Of a stretch of DNA of 64,000 nucleotides, positions 15,001 to 25,374 are shown one piece after another; position 1 is the stretch's first letter; the number at the start of each line of letters is the position of its first letter. The position numbers and the translations under genes were made by a program. Under the pieces are notes generated by a model that saw only the letters and a program-made list of their open reading frames with translations, ran no database searches and was not told the DNA's origin. This stretch comes from Norana najaformis (lineage: Eukaryota > Annelida > Clitellata > Crassiclitellata > Hormogastridae): positions 12,893,702-12,957,701 of the forward strand of contig OZ029919.1 of the NCBI GenBank assembly GCA_964023275.1, written 5' to 3'.

Positions 15001-15999
15001 GTCACAGCACTGCAGTGCATGCCTCAAACGCCACCAGTGCCCAGGCCAGAAGTGCAACTGGAAACAAAGTATGACTGCTTCACATTGAATAAGCAGAGCC
15101 AGATATTGAAAATAAATAACATTTCATGATATAATTGTTTTGTGTGGCAGTTTCTTCTGCAGGACCAACATGTTTTTTCATGTTGAGTGATACTTTCGCG
15201 TTATCAGTTTTGTTTTAAAGGACCTAACTTACATTAAAAACTACTGATGCCTCTTTATTGTGTTAACCAGTATTTTGTGTTAAACATTTTCATATTATGT
15301 GTTTTCCACTGTATGTTTATCATGACCTATATTCATTACCCTTACATAAGGCCTTCTCATTTGCTAGCACTTGGAAGAATAACTGTCAGTTGAAAGGGCA
15401 AGACAATGACCTGTGACATCTGCATGTTATTCGGCTGGGGGTAATAAAATGATTGCTGAAAGTCGACCAAGAATTAGGATGTTTTAATCTTCACTCATCA
15501 TGATTAATTGCATTCAAGTCATTAAATGTTAGCTCTTACAGGTGTCAAAAATGTTAGATTTAGGTGTTCATATAAATTAGGATATGTTTGACCGTTAAAA
15601 TATTAAAAAGTATGTATGTTTGATTTCAACCTAGAACACAGTTCTCTGCCATTTCTGCAAGATTGTGTGGTGTAACTTAAAGATTCATTTGTCAGAGCAG
15701 GTCACATTGATGTTTTTTGGTGTCTATAAAAAGTAAGCAAGAATAATGTTGAAACTGAAATAATTATTTAATTTTATTATGTTTCGGCCTGTCTTAGTTT
15801 TTGATAGAAGTTGAAATATGTGTAGTATCATAAGTGTTGGTGATTTCTATGCACACTTTTTCATTGTAATAACTTAATTAATGATGAATATTATTGTTTC
15901 AGTGCTGGCGTTTACACCCCTGGGGCAGCATTTGCCGATACAACACTTTTAGCAAGACTCCAGCAGCACAACATGAAATTTTCTGTGCTTCAGAATTAA
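92..15999 (+). CDS. SCCPDH: Saccharopine dehydrogenase-like oxidoreductase, last six exons (5' partial)
   Basis: Exons read from GT-AG junctions and protein continuity: 92-209, 1259-1378, 5175-5231, 7653-7776, 10402-10483, 15903-15999 (TAA 15997-15999). Together they encode about 199 residues matching the C-terminal half of SCCPDH, a membrane and lipid-droplet associated protein with an N-terminal Rossmann fold and poorly defined chemistry. Visible blocks are VGKWCVPFLGADKAVV (exon at 92), a hydrophobic segment FFQLLLMIVIGVVLMIF (1259), SFGHFAEVGPDRKQ (5175), MTFFGQGYGTKV (7653), TTPICMVQAAYVLLKEK (10402) and AGVYTPGAAFADTTLLARLQ (15903). Phases agree at every junction; GAT and GTT codons are split at the last two. 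The 57-nt exon is supported only by family alignment plus its splice sites. Upstream exons lie left of the window. Introns reach 5.4 kb and carry transposons. No coding lesion is seen. Confidence 0.88.
715..1000 (+). repeat. tRNA-type SINE, copy 1
   Basis: A B-box-like word GGTTTGAGCC (779-788) is followed by a body that matches 57055-57310 over about 250 bases. Shared blocks include CACAGTGGTCTGTT, GTAATGACCCT, GTTGTTTGCACA, TGGTAC-GGCAT-AGCTGGG and GGGCCT-AA-AAA-GAAATGAG. No cloverleaf forms, so this is a SINE rather than a tRNA gene. It sits in an SCCPDH intron. Confidence 0.5.
2280..3510. other. SCCPDH intron 2, unannotated part
   Basis: AT-rich intron sequence. No exon, domain, repeat or structured element that I can support. 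Confidence 0.4.
3513..4691. mobile_element. pogo/Tigger-type non-autonomous DNA transposon
   Basis: Terminal inverted repeats of about 26 bp: the left end starts CAGTGCAATTCACTTAAG; the right end, reverse-complemented, starts CAGTGCAGTTCGTTTAAG. The five differences are all transitions. TA flanks both ends (3511-3512 and 4692-4693), as expected for a Tc1/mariner-pogo TA target duplication, and the CAG terminus fits Tigger-like elements. Short related motifs (TTAAGACAAAA, TTAGTACGAAA) occur inside. No transposase is recognisable in the 1179 bp, so it was mobilised in trans or is a relic. Confidence 0.6.
8570..9960 (+). mobile_element. Decayed CR1-like non-LTR retrotransposon RT fragment
   Basis: In shifting frames the plus strand keeps the usual order of a CR1-type RT: TSIINFSLHEGTFRSAFSHA and DPGDLSNYRHIST (8860-8985), MVTNKLLLNPSKIEFLLLG (about 9160-9222), SLARAITNMLKYEPSMLKSL and HWIPSYSAKDLFLI (9520-9620), then GEWAFSIAGPTF (9763-9795) of the C-terminal region. 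Stops and frameshifts are frequent and the YADD catalytic stretch was not found. It lies in an SCCPDH intron in the host gene's orientation. Confidence 0.6.
10762..13125 (-). mobile_element. CR1-like non-LTR retrotransposon, internally deleted (family 1, copy 1)
   Basis: Minus-strand element in the SCCPDH intron between exons 10402-10483 and 15903-15999. The first 220 or so codons (13122 down to about 12442) hold the N-terminal part of an apurinic endonuclease (GLRLGTLNARSLG, LVVTESWHSSS, LALYRPGSSP). RT follows in another frame (about 12390 down to 10962): NYRPISNLSFLSKLLERCV, LYDVSAAFDTVDHSILL, GLPQGSVLAPLLYIL, QYADD (11697-11711) and the C-terminal WLPIQQRIQFKIL. The second half of the endonuclease and the start of RT are missing, so this is a deletion derivative although RT itself is open. 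The 3' end reads GGCGCTTTATAAATGTCAG plus repeats of ATTACA. A related copy lies at 47556-50735. Confidence 0.8.
13130..15890. other. Last SCCPDH intron, remainder
   Basis: AT-rich intron between the CR1-like element and the terminal exon. It includes a purine/pyrimidine-alternating stretch near 13900-13940. No exon or element that I can support. The part just above 13125 may be 5' UTR of the CR1-like element. Confidence 0.35.
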
Positions 16000-17284
16000 T
16001 CTTCTGACCGATGGAGGCTGCTTGAACATCTTCGATGTTTTGCTTTGTTTGCTTCTGGCTCTGCCTTAGATAAACCTCTGTGTTGATTAAACTCATTGTG
16101 CGGATGTTTGCGTTAAGAGCATTACTGTTGCTTCTTATTGTTACTCAGTTGCTTTACTCTGTCGTTCCAAGCTGATTTGTTGTTAGTGCTAGTTGCATTG
16201 TATTTGCTGTATTCAGACTCGGTTAGAGTCAAGGTCAGGTTAAAATTTTAAATTGGAAGTTAAGTTCAATTTCAGTGTGATTTTATTTGTTGGCATTTTT
16301 ATCATTGGCTCTTTTATCACTTGAGGTTAAAAGAGATAAAGGTGTTTAAATTACCAAATTGCCAAGTGGAAGCATTAAGAATCTGTTCCTTTTCTCAATT
16401 TATTGTTGGTTTTGATCTCTCTCTTAACTTAAACTGAGCTGTGTTTAAAGAATTTCTCTATTACATTTCATTCCGTAGAACTTTCTTTTGATTGGGTTTC
16501 TGTGCAAGTTTCTTTTATGCCGTGGCTGTCGCAAGAAGACTGGGTCTTCTGTCACATGAAATTTTTGTTGTACTTAATATCACTATCACTTGGTAATGTG
16601 TAATTCACAGATTAATGATCACAAAGAAATTTTAAAAATCAAATGTCCATTTTCAGGACATTGCAACATATATAAGTTTATTATATTGTATGAATGTCTA
16701 TGGCTAAACTACATCATGTTGCATTCAGCAGCTGTAGCAAAAACCATGTTGCTTGTAGATGTCAGTTTAACTTGAAATATAATGTATCACTATGCTAGTG
16801 TACTGGGTTATAGCTACTACTTGCAATATTGGATGTCTAGCTGATAAACTTTTTGGCTTTGTTATTCAACAATTAACGGTCACTTATAAATTTTGTTAGA
16901 AAAACATGAAAATGTCAACTAAAGTCAAAGAGTTGAGTCTGAATCTGTCCAGCTGCTGATGCTTTCAAGAGGTTTTAGTCTTATAGCTACTTTTGCCATT
17001 CCCGCCCATGAAGTTTATTCAAATAGAATTTGCAAGAGAATTCATCTACCTTTCTTTGTTACAATACTTGGTCACAAAGTCAAATATAAATTTTGTTCAC
17101 TTTGTTTTACCTAGTGGTATCTGCTTCTTTCCAAGGATTTCAGTCTGTTCTTTCAGCTACAAGTTACAGTTCCGGCTCCAGCTGCACCCAAACAATAGCA
17201 ACTGATTGATGAAACTGAGGCAGTTGTTCTCGTGATTCTTCATTCCAAATGAAAAATTATTTAAAGGCATTTTCTCTGCTGTGC

Positions 17285-17290
17285 AATAAA
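17285..17290 (+). terminator. Candidate SCCPDH polyadenylation signal AATAAA
   Basis: AATAAA lies about 1.29 kb after the SCCPDH stop, on the coding strand, before any other gene. A weaker ATTAAA at 16086-16091 is an alternative that would give a much shorter 3' UTR. Which is used cannot be decided from sequence. Confidence 0.35.
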
Positions 17291-17864
17291 AACTAAGACT
17301 GTCGTTTTGGCATGTATGTGTGCTAGTCTTCTGAAGTGATTCTGTTTGTCAAACAATGCTGGTGAATTGGTTTACTGCACATGATTTCCATAATTTTATT
17401 AAAAACAACATCTGTTAATGTTATACTGTTTAATATCATAAAACTGTTTTTGCACAATGTTGTTGAATGAGATGTGATAGTTTTGAGTGGCGTCGGGGTT
17501 TCAGAGGGGCTTTCCCCCTCCCCCTTCCCCTGAAGCTGACAGGTTTATCATTTAACTATATTTTGCACTTACTGCTTGAGTCGTCTGGAAAGTGTAGGCC
17601 TATCTGATTCACCCCTAACATCCGTCTTATGAAATAGGGCTGGAGTGGCAGTAGCATCATTGCCTATTTCAGACAGATTGGGCAGTTAAGTCAAATTGTA
17701 ATACAACTAGACAGGACATACACATCTCATACATCTACATGAAAGAGAAAAGACTAACTCAGGTATCGTCATCACTCCAGTTTTGTAGATACAGCCCTTC
17801 TGAATTTTCTCTGTTTCCTTTCTTATGGGCCTTTAACCTTCAGAATTCAGAGGTTAATGGAAAT

Positions 17865-17866
<2 letters not shown>

Positions 17867-17927
<61 letters not shown>
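17867..17927. repeat. (GA)n microsatellite
   Basis: About 30 uninterrupted GA units in the intergenic region between SCCPDH and protease copy A. Confidence 0.95.
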
Positions 17928-17928
<1 letters not shown>

Positions 17929-18009
17929 CAATATTAGGAGAAATAGCTTAATAGCAGAATATGCGCCAGGGTGACGGCAGATGGACAAGACGAATTTAAT
18001 CGACTCTTA

Positions 18010-18574
18010 GGGGTCTCCCATAAAGGACGTCCGCAAAAATTGACCTACTTTGGACCCTCCCTCCCCTTATACGCATCTGTTCGCGGTTGGTCTTACCCTC
18101 CTCTTTTGCAGACGTCCGCACTCCAAAGCCAGTAAACAACAAAGACCAACATCGTGAAAAGCGTCATTAATAAACTACTTGTTCTATCTTATTTAGAAGA
18201 ACCTGACAGTGGCAACATACATGGCTATCTAACTGACCTAAATAGAATGTGACTTAAGATAGGTTGAAAACCTGAAATGTTTCTTTAGCTGTCTGCAAAT
18301 GGAACATTACTACTGATGAACCAATGCAGTACAGATTATCTGCCATCTGACTTAAGTAAGTAAGTAAGACATTTGTTAACACGCCATATGTCCATCGCTG
18401 AGCGAGGAATCGTAGGCGTAAAGTAGGTGTTTAAAGCATGAGTTGTATTAAAAGCTGTGTACATCTACCAAATTTATATGCGGACGTCCGCATAGGCCAA
18501 AACCCTCCCTCCCCTTGTCCGCATTTGCATGACCCCTCCATCCCTCTTTGCGGACGTCCTTTATGGACGACCCC
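18010..18574. mobile_element. TIR element (MITE) with TTA target duplication
   Basis: Ends are inverted repeats of 28 bp with two mismatches: the left end starts GGGGTCTCCCATAAAGGACG and the reverse-complemented right end starts GGGGTCGTCCATAAAGGACG. Both continue TCCGCAAA. TTA flanks both sides (18007-18009, 18575-18577). GACGTCCGC recurs near 18113 and 18483. A 3-bp TWA duplication suggests the PIF/Harbinger group, which is inference only. No transposase fits in 565 bp. Inside, about 18352-18440 is a minus-strand end of a TTAC-tailed retroelement, as at 26776 and 49949. Confidence 0.6.
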
Positions 18575-18577
18575 TTA

Positions 18578-19910
18578 ACCATGTAAGAGCGGCTTCATAC
18601 GACGCCGATGTACACACCCGACATCCGCTGCCCGCTCGTCTGCGGTCACAGCAACAGCAAGTAAAACTGCACAGGACAAGTAGCCAGAATACAGCCGCTA
18701 GCATCGGATTGGCCATCGGAATCTAAGATCGATAGATTCAACCGCCATCGGATCTTTCGTTCTTGAGCGGTGGTGCACAACCCGAGGACCACATGCGGCT
18801 AACCGCCGCAAGGTTTTAATCGGCCCGAATGTCTGCATCAGTTTATTCATCTTGAGTAACGAAAATAATCTTGGCAGATGCGTTCGCAGTAGTTTATCTT
18901 ACGGCGAAAAAAATCTCACCTCTGTCACCGTAAAACAACTGATTCCATCTGTCCCTTCATCGTTACCTCAACCTCCAAAAACCAACAGAAGTACGACTAG
19001 GCCTATACATGAGAATTGCCTGCTTGAGCACTCTGATCGGCCACACTCAAAGAAAAACAGTTAGAAAACGCGCCACGAGGTCCCACCGCGAAGCTCATCA
19101 AGTTAGAGAACCCGATTGCGTTTGATCCGTTAAACGCGCTCTTTCCGGAGCATTGTGCTATGGATTATCTCCGGAATTATTGCAGCTATCCGAGTAGAAA
19201 TGTACATTCTAAGAAATCATGCGTGGTCTAATGAACAGTCTAAGAAATCATGCGTGGTCTAATTGTTGGCCACTTGTGTACGTTGCATGCTTCAAGTTAT
19301 TGTTTATATTAGGCATCTTGAACGCACTGATGGAACAAAACTGTAACACGAGAAAAACACGTCCACCTGAGAAAAAAAGGCGACTTAATTTGTGAAAATC
19401 TTAATTTAAGATCATAATATCGATAACTCTAGAGATTTTATAGTATTATTATCTTATGATAATGTTAATAAAAGTAAAATAGTTTTGGGCGTTCGGCCAT
19501 TCGACCGATATTGCGAAAATAAGTCAATCTATCGACCGGTCAGATCCCGGTCCTGTGAATCAGACGATGGATTTGTTCTACTGTCCGTCCGTCCATCTCT
19601 GTTGCTGTAATCGACCACAGTTTGTGCTCGCAAGTCATCGAATGCATTTTCCCGATACTTGCAAAAGCTCTTTTGTGTAAAAAAACTGTTGTCTTAATTC
19701 TTCATTCGGATAACTCTGCACTTAATAAGTGCTGAATTACCCAACATATATTACAAGGTTGTGCACGTAGGTACAAGTAATAAGGGAAGGGAACTTGAGC
19801 ACATGTTGTGCGATATCTCGTCGCTAGATCAACATTACTTTTTATATCTGCCGTGTCAACCTTCTGTAGTACGTTGTTCTCTAAAGAGATACATCTTTTG
19901 AAATTCCCAC
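18578..19910. other. Upstream region of protease copy A
   Basis: No gene seen. It holds a 31-bp-period direct duplication of TCTAAGAAATCATGCGTGG (19208 and 19239). Regulatory sites other than the TATA box below could not be recognised. Confidence 0.4.
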
Positions 19911-19917
19911 GAAGCTC

Positions 19918-19925
19918 TATAAAAG
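19918..19925 (+). promoter_or_regulatory. TATA box of protease copy A
   Basis: TATAAAAG lies 52 bp upstream of the predicted ATG at 19970, the spacing expected for a short 5' UTR. Copy B has TATATAAG at the same relative place. Confidence 0.6.
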
Positions 19926-20466
19926 CCGATTTTTTGACTATGCGCTGTGTATACAAGTTCAGAACAGCCATGTTTGCGACCGTGATCTTCTTGGCTGCGA
20001 TTGGCCTGAGTGAGTGCACAGCTTCTATAGTCTAATTTGGGCCTACTGGCCTACAGAAAGTGACGTGATTTTGAACGAAATTTAACATAGACCTATTCAA
20101 GAATTTTCCGCCTATTTACAATTTCATGCGTTGATGACAATTAGTTTGACGATGCAGTGAACATTGTCAGCCACTAGCTATGCGTACAGAACCCGCACAA
20201 TATAGATATATTGTGATGTAGACTGTGGGCATAGTCTATGCTGACTTTAGACTTGCTTGAATTGTGAAATGTGACTGCACAATACAGTTTTCTTTTGAAT
20301 TTTCTGTGCATTTATATGTCTCAATATGTTGCCTTCGGAAAGTTGAATTCTGTTTAACGCTTATGTAATCCGTTATCACTAGAAATAGTCACCAATATTC
20401 ATGTGCGTCAATAATGGCAACAGTACTGTGACTGAACATTATATTTAAGTACAGTACTAGACGTTC

Positions 20467-23400
20467 TAGCGATGTTCAACGGCGATTTTCGATTTCATGA
20501 GTCGACGCATGTCGAATCTTACTGCGAGTTCGATCAAAGACTGAGGAGCTTAATTGAACTCATCTCTTATTCCTCGACGAACTTGAATGGACACTTCTAA
20601 CACTTTCTTCATGCCGGCTCGGACGTCGCCCGGTCTAAAAAGGTCCGCGCTTCCCACTGAGAGAGTTAGGATGGGATTCGAAAAGTTGGCTACTGACTCT
20701 ACTTGCACACACAATTCTACCCCGTCAGATCTCTCTGACGGTCCTAGCAATCGCCGCAAGAGCAGAATGCAGACTATTTTTGGACAATGGAACGTTAGAG
20801 GCCTCAACTCTGTGGGCAAACTGTCGATTGTCAGCAGGGAGATGCAGAGATTCGGTATCAGCATTTGTGGCCTTTCTGAGACCAAGTGGCCAGGCAGCGG
20901 TCACTTCACCTCCATCGAAGGACGTAAGATCCTTTACTCTGGTTGCCAAGGATTACGCGAACATCACGGCGTGGCCATCTGGCTCGACAAAGCCATCGCT
21001 CCCTGCTTGATCTCTTACAACCCGATCAGCAGCAGAGTTATCTCGACAACGATCGCCGCATCACCCAGAGACTTTACGATCATCCAGTGCTCTGCACCAA
21101 CGGCTGACAAGCCCGACGAGGAAGTCGAACAATTTTACGGAGAAATCAGACAAATACTTGCGGAAACACCCAGCCGAAACATTATCATCGTTACAGGCGA
21201 CTTTAACGCTCGAGTCGGAGAGGGCGCAACGGAAAAAGAAGTTCTTGGCAAGTTTGGCTACGGTGAGAGAAACGATAGAGGTCAGATGCTGATCGATTTC
21301 TGTGCGGAAAACAATCTGGTCATTGCTAACACCCGCCACCAACTCCACCCCAGGCACAGATACACTTACAAAAGTCCTGGAGATATCTATAGATCTCAGA
21401 TCGACTTCATCTTGGTTCCCAGGCACTGGATTCAGTCGATTTACAATTGTAAAACCCGACTCGATATGGATTGTGATACCGATCACAATCTTGTCTTCCT
21501 CAAATTTAAGCTCCGTTTCAGAAAAACTAAATCTCGCAGACTTCCCCTTCTGGATCTGGACAAGCTACGCGACGTCCAGTTGAGACACGAATACGCAGTG
21601 GAGGTAGCCAACCGCTTCGACGCTTTAAACTGCGTCGAAGAACCCAGCCCTCCCACTGAACTCTGGTCTCAACTCAAAAATATCACCACGGAAGCCGCGC
21701 AGATGATTATTCCCAAAGACTCGGAGAAGAGAAAGAACTGGATTTCCGATGACACTTTCGCGCTTATCAAGAAGAAACGTGAAGCCAAGACGAAATCACC
21801 GATCGAATACAAGATCCTACGCGGAGAAGTTCAGAGAAGACTTCGGAAAGACAAGCAAGCCAATCTCGATGCGCTTTGTTGCGAACTCGAAGAGAACGCA
21901 AGACGAGGTAACAACAGGCCGGTCTTTCAGACAGTCAGAAATCTCACCAGACCGTTTCAGGCGCGTAAGACAGCTATCAAAGACATTACTGGAAAAAAGT
22001 TAGTTGATCCGACGAAGGTCAACGAACGTTGGAAGGAATGTTGTGAAGGACTTTACACCGGCAACGAAGATGAGATAACGTTCAAAATCCCGGAAAGGGA
22101 ACCCCCACCACTGCGAGAAGAAATCGAAAGAGCTTTGCTCAAAGCTTCTTTGCGCAAAGCCCCGGGTCCAGACGGCATCACCACTGAGCTCCTCAGGTTC
22201 GGTGGCGATATGACCCTTACCACGCTACACAAGATCTGCATTGACGTCTGGACCTCGGGCGTTTGGCCCGACGACTGGACACAATCGGTTTTTATCCCTT
22301 TACCCAAAAAAGGTGACCTGCTTTGCTGTGAGAATTACAGAGCCATCGCGCTGGTTTCTCATGCAAGCAAAATTCTACTCAGAGTCATTCTCGAGCGCAT
22401 TCAAGCCAAGCTTGACACTGAATTGGCCCCTGAACAGGCCGGTTTCAGACCCAAACGAGGCACTCGCGATCAGATAATGAACCTCCGGATTATCATGGAA
22501 AAAGCAAAAGAGAGAAACCAGCCTCTCTACTTTTGCTTCATTGATTTCACAAAAGCGTTTGATATGGTGCAACACAGTCAACTATGGTTGACCATGCTGG
22601 ACATGGGTTTTCCTCCACAGCTTGTCCAACTGCTACGGAACCTCTACAAACAACAACGCGCAGCCGTCAAAACTGATAACATCTCCTCTGAATGGTTCCG
22701 CGTTAAGAAAGGCGTTCGACAAGGTTGTAACATCTCTCCTTGCCTATTTAACATCCTCGCGGAACAAGTGATGCGTAAAGCGCTTGATAGATTCACTGGT
22801 GGCTTTAGAATCGGCGGTAAAGTCATCAGTAATCTCAGATATGCCGATGACATCCTCTTGGTCGCTACTTCACCGGAGGGACTCCAGGAACTCGTCCGAA
22901 GAGTCGAAACCGCTGCTGAGGAGTACAGTTTAAAGATAAATACTTCGAAAACGAAAGTTATGACCAACACCAACGAGGTCCTCGAGGTTTTAGTTGCAGG
23001 CGATAAACTCAAGCAGGTTGATAACTTTACATACCTGGGCAGCAAAATTTCAAGCGACGCAAAGTGCTCAGGCGATGTTAAGTCCAGATTGGCTATGGGT
23101 ATGGAAGTCATGGTGAAACTCACGAAGGTTTGGAAAAACAAATCCATCAGCACTCAAACCAAACTTCGTTTGATGAAATCCCTGGTGTGGTCAGTTGCAA
23201 CCTATGGGTGCGAATCATGGACGCTCAAAAAAGCTGAAGAGAAGCAAATCCAGATTTTTGAGAACAAATGCATTCGAAAGCTTCTGCGCATCCCCTGGAC
23301 GCTCAAGCTTACCACGGAGCAAGTTTATCACCTTGCTAGAACTTACCCCGAGCTCTTGAGTTCCACTAAAGCTCGCAAACTCCGCTATTTTGGTCACATC

Positions 23401-23630
23401 ATTAGACTTCCTCAAGATTCCATAGAAAATTCCATCATTCTGGGTCACGTTGAAGGCTATCGACACCGTGGCAGACCCCAAATTAACTGGATCGACAATA
23501 TTCTTTCCTGGACTAACCTTTCTGGTTCTTATCTTCTCGCCGCTGCACGCAATAGGCGTCAATGGAGAGCTCTAGTCCATTCATGTAGCCAACCGTCGCG
23601 CAGCGACGTTGGTGCATGACATGACATGAC
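20467..23630 (+). mobile_element. RTE-type non-LTR retrotransposon, apparently complete
   Basis: A full-length element in intron 1 of protease copy A, same orientation. One uninterrupted ORF fills most of it (see the CDS at 20587-23619). The 3' end has the short RTE-like terminus: GTTGGTGCATGACATGACATGAC immediately after the stop is split here as GTTGGTGCA and (TGACA)n. ACGTTC occurs at 20461-20466 and again at 23631-23636 and may be the target duplication. At 6 bp that assignment, and so the exact 5' end, is weak. Confidence 0.75.
20587..23619 (+). CDS. RTE-type endonuclease-reverse transcriptase, intact
   Basis: Single ORF of 1010 codons from ATG 20587, encoding the replication protein of a non-LTR retrotransposon. 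The N-terminal apurinic-like endonuclease (about residues 60-320) keeps its signature residues: GQWNVRGLN, LSETKWPG, VTGDFNARVG, IDFILVP and DTDHNLVF. The reverse transcriptase (about 500-800) has APGPDGITTELLRFGG, NYRAIALVS, FIDFTKAFDMV, GVRQGCNISPCLFN and the catalytic YADD at residues 752-755 (22840-22851). The C-terminal region includes YGCESWTLKK and RKLRYFGHIIR. The clade (RTE, BovB-like) is inferred from the endonuclease-RT arrangement, the GVRQGC and YGCESW motifs, single-ORF layout and (TGACA)n tail. No disabling mutation is visible, so the copy may be active or recently inserted. Earlier in-frame sequence does not offer a better start. Confidence 0.88.
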   Translation: MDTSNTFFMPARTSPGLKRSALPTERVRMGFEKLATDSTCTHNSTPSDLSDGPSNRRKSRMQTIFGQWNVRGLNSVGKLSIVSREMQRFGISICGLSETKWPGSGHFTSIEGRKILYSGCQGLREHHGVAIWLDKAIAPCLISYNPISSRVISTTIAASPRDFTIIQCSAPTADKPDEEVEQFYGEIRQILAETPSRNIIIVTGDFNARVGEGATEKEVLGKFGYGERNDRGQMLIDFCAENNLVIANTRHQLHPRHRYTYKSPGDIYRSQIDFILVPRHWIQSIYNCKTRLDMDCDTDHNLVFLKFKLRFRKTKSRRLPLLDLDKLRDVQLRHEYAVEVANRFDALNCVEEPSPPTELWSQLKNITTEAAQMIIPKDSEKRKNWISDDTFALIKKKREAKTKSPIEYKILRGEVQRRLRKDKQANLDALCCELEENARRGNNRPVFQTVRNLTRPFQARKTAIKDITGKKLVDPTKVNERWKECCEGLYTGNEDEITFKIPEREPPPLREEIERALLKASLRKAPGPDGITTELLRFGGDMTLTTLHKICIDVWTSGVWPDDWTQSVFIPLPKKGDLLCCENYRAIALVSHASKILLRVILERIQAKLDTELAPEQAGFRPKRGTRDQIMNLRIIMEKAKERNQPLYFCFIDFTKAFDMVQHSQLWLTMLDMGFPPQLVQLLRNLYKQQRAAVKTDNISSEWFRVKKGVRQGCNISPCLFNILAEQVMRKALDRFTGGFRIGGKVISNLRYADDILLVATSPEGLQELVRRVETAAEEYSLKINTSKTKVMTNTNEVLEVLVAGDKLKQVDNFTYLGSKISSDAKCSGDVKSRLAMGMEVMVKLTKVWKNKSISTQTKLRLMKSLVWSVATYGCESWTLKKAEEKQIQIFENKCIRKLLRIPWTLKLTTEQVYHLARTYPELLSSTKARKLRYFGHIIRLPQDSIENSIILGHVEGYRHRGRPQINWIDNILSWTNLSGSYLLAAARNRRQWRALVHSCSQPSRSDVGA

Positions 23631-23916
23631 TAAACGTTCAGAAATAATTGTTGTACATTTGAGTTTATTAATTTCACAGAGTTCTGACGGTGATGTAATG
23701 TCATTGGAATCTGTTTCTCTGCAGCATAATTTCGTCACCGTGAGAGTTTAATTTATTATCACAAAAAAGTAACAAACCCCAGCACATTAAATCACCCAGG
23801 GTGAAATGGTCTTGTTAACCCCTACGCAGAGTTAGTTTCATATTCAGCAAGCTGTGATTATGCGCACAGAAACAACAATTATTTGACTCTTAGCTTCCCA
23901 TTGTAATAATACCGTG

Positions 23917-24140
23917 GAATTGCCCAGTTAAACACATTTGGAATTGCACAGTAATCACATTTGGAATTGCCCAGTTAATCACATTTGGAATTGCACAATC
24001 ACATTTGGAATTGCCCAGTTAAACACATTTGGAATTGCACAGTAATCACATTTGGAATTGCCCAGTTAATCATATTTGGAATTGCACAATCACATTTGGA
24101 ATTGCCCAGTTAATCATATTTAGAATTGAACAATCACATT
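23917..24140. repeat. Tandem repeat, about 23-bp monomer in a higher-order unit
   Basis: Variants of GGAATTGCCCAGTTAATCAC and GGAATTGCACAGTAATCAC, joined by ATTT, repeat about ten times. The variant order recurs from about 23917 and again from about 24010, giving a higher-order unit of roughly 93 bp. It lies in intron 1 of protease copy A, after the RTE element. Confidence 0.8.
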
Positions 24141-24356
24141 TGCGCATGTTTTGCCGTTGTATACTAAGAATTTGCATGATAGGCCTACTAGACATTAGTT
24201 TACCATACTCATAATACCTACAATTAATTGATTGCTTGTCAGCATATTATTTTGCAAGAAGTAGGCTTCTCAATAAGATGTGACCGATAATGATATTGTG
24301 GATTATAATAATTTATTTACTAAACAATCACAAATTATGACGACTGGTCTTTGTAA

Positions 24357-24581
<225 letters not shown>

Positions 24582-25374
24582 TAAGTAGCGGAAAACCAGT
24601 GAAACAGTCATTACGCTTAAAGTAATGTACAAACGATTTGTTATAATACTGTAATATGTTACAAGTACAAGCCAGCCTCTCTATGTCAACAGTCCGTGAG
24701 CGTAATCCTATGCGCGTATATCGAATGTCAGATGCCAACTGCTACTGCTCCTTGTTCCTAGGCTCTACGTACGCTCGTGATATCGTGGGCGTGGTCTATG
24801 CTGACCAATCCCGTTACAGATTATTCCTGTTTGAAAAACTAAATCTATATGACTTAATTTGTAACTGATGCAGAAATTTTACTTATAAATTTGTTCACAT
24901 AGTTTTATTTTCTCTTCTGTCAAACTGTGGAATTCAAAAGTAGCGTGAATGAATGGAACAATACACAGACTAAACTACAGTTATATATATATATATATGT
25001 ATATAATATATATATAATATATATATATACACACATGTAGGCCTATGTTATCCAAGTTTCTTTGCAAAATCTGATGATTTACAGTGTCAAATGATTTCGA
25101 AATTAAAACAATTCGTATAGAAAATTCATTGCGATATATGGATTCTGAGACTTAGCGCATGTCTAATAATAAAGCTATGTAGGCTAAGTGAAGTACGGAA
25201 GCCGTATTAGCTAGGCGACAAGAAATCCATTAGTATGCTGTACATTAAGTTTTCGAAGCACTTAGAAATTTATGCGAGGATAGAAATAAGTCTATAGTTA
25301 TTCTTTTTTCATCGCCCGATTGAAACTGAATATGACTTTCTATAGTATATATATATATACATACATATATATAT

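Noticed and set aside
23917-24140. CRISPR-like array
   Set aside because: Monomers abut without unique spacers and the setting is a eukaryotic intron.
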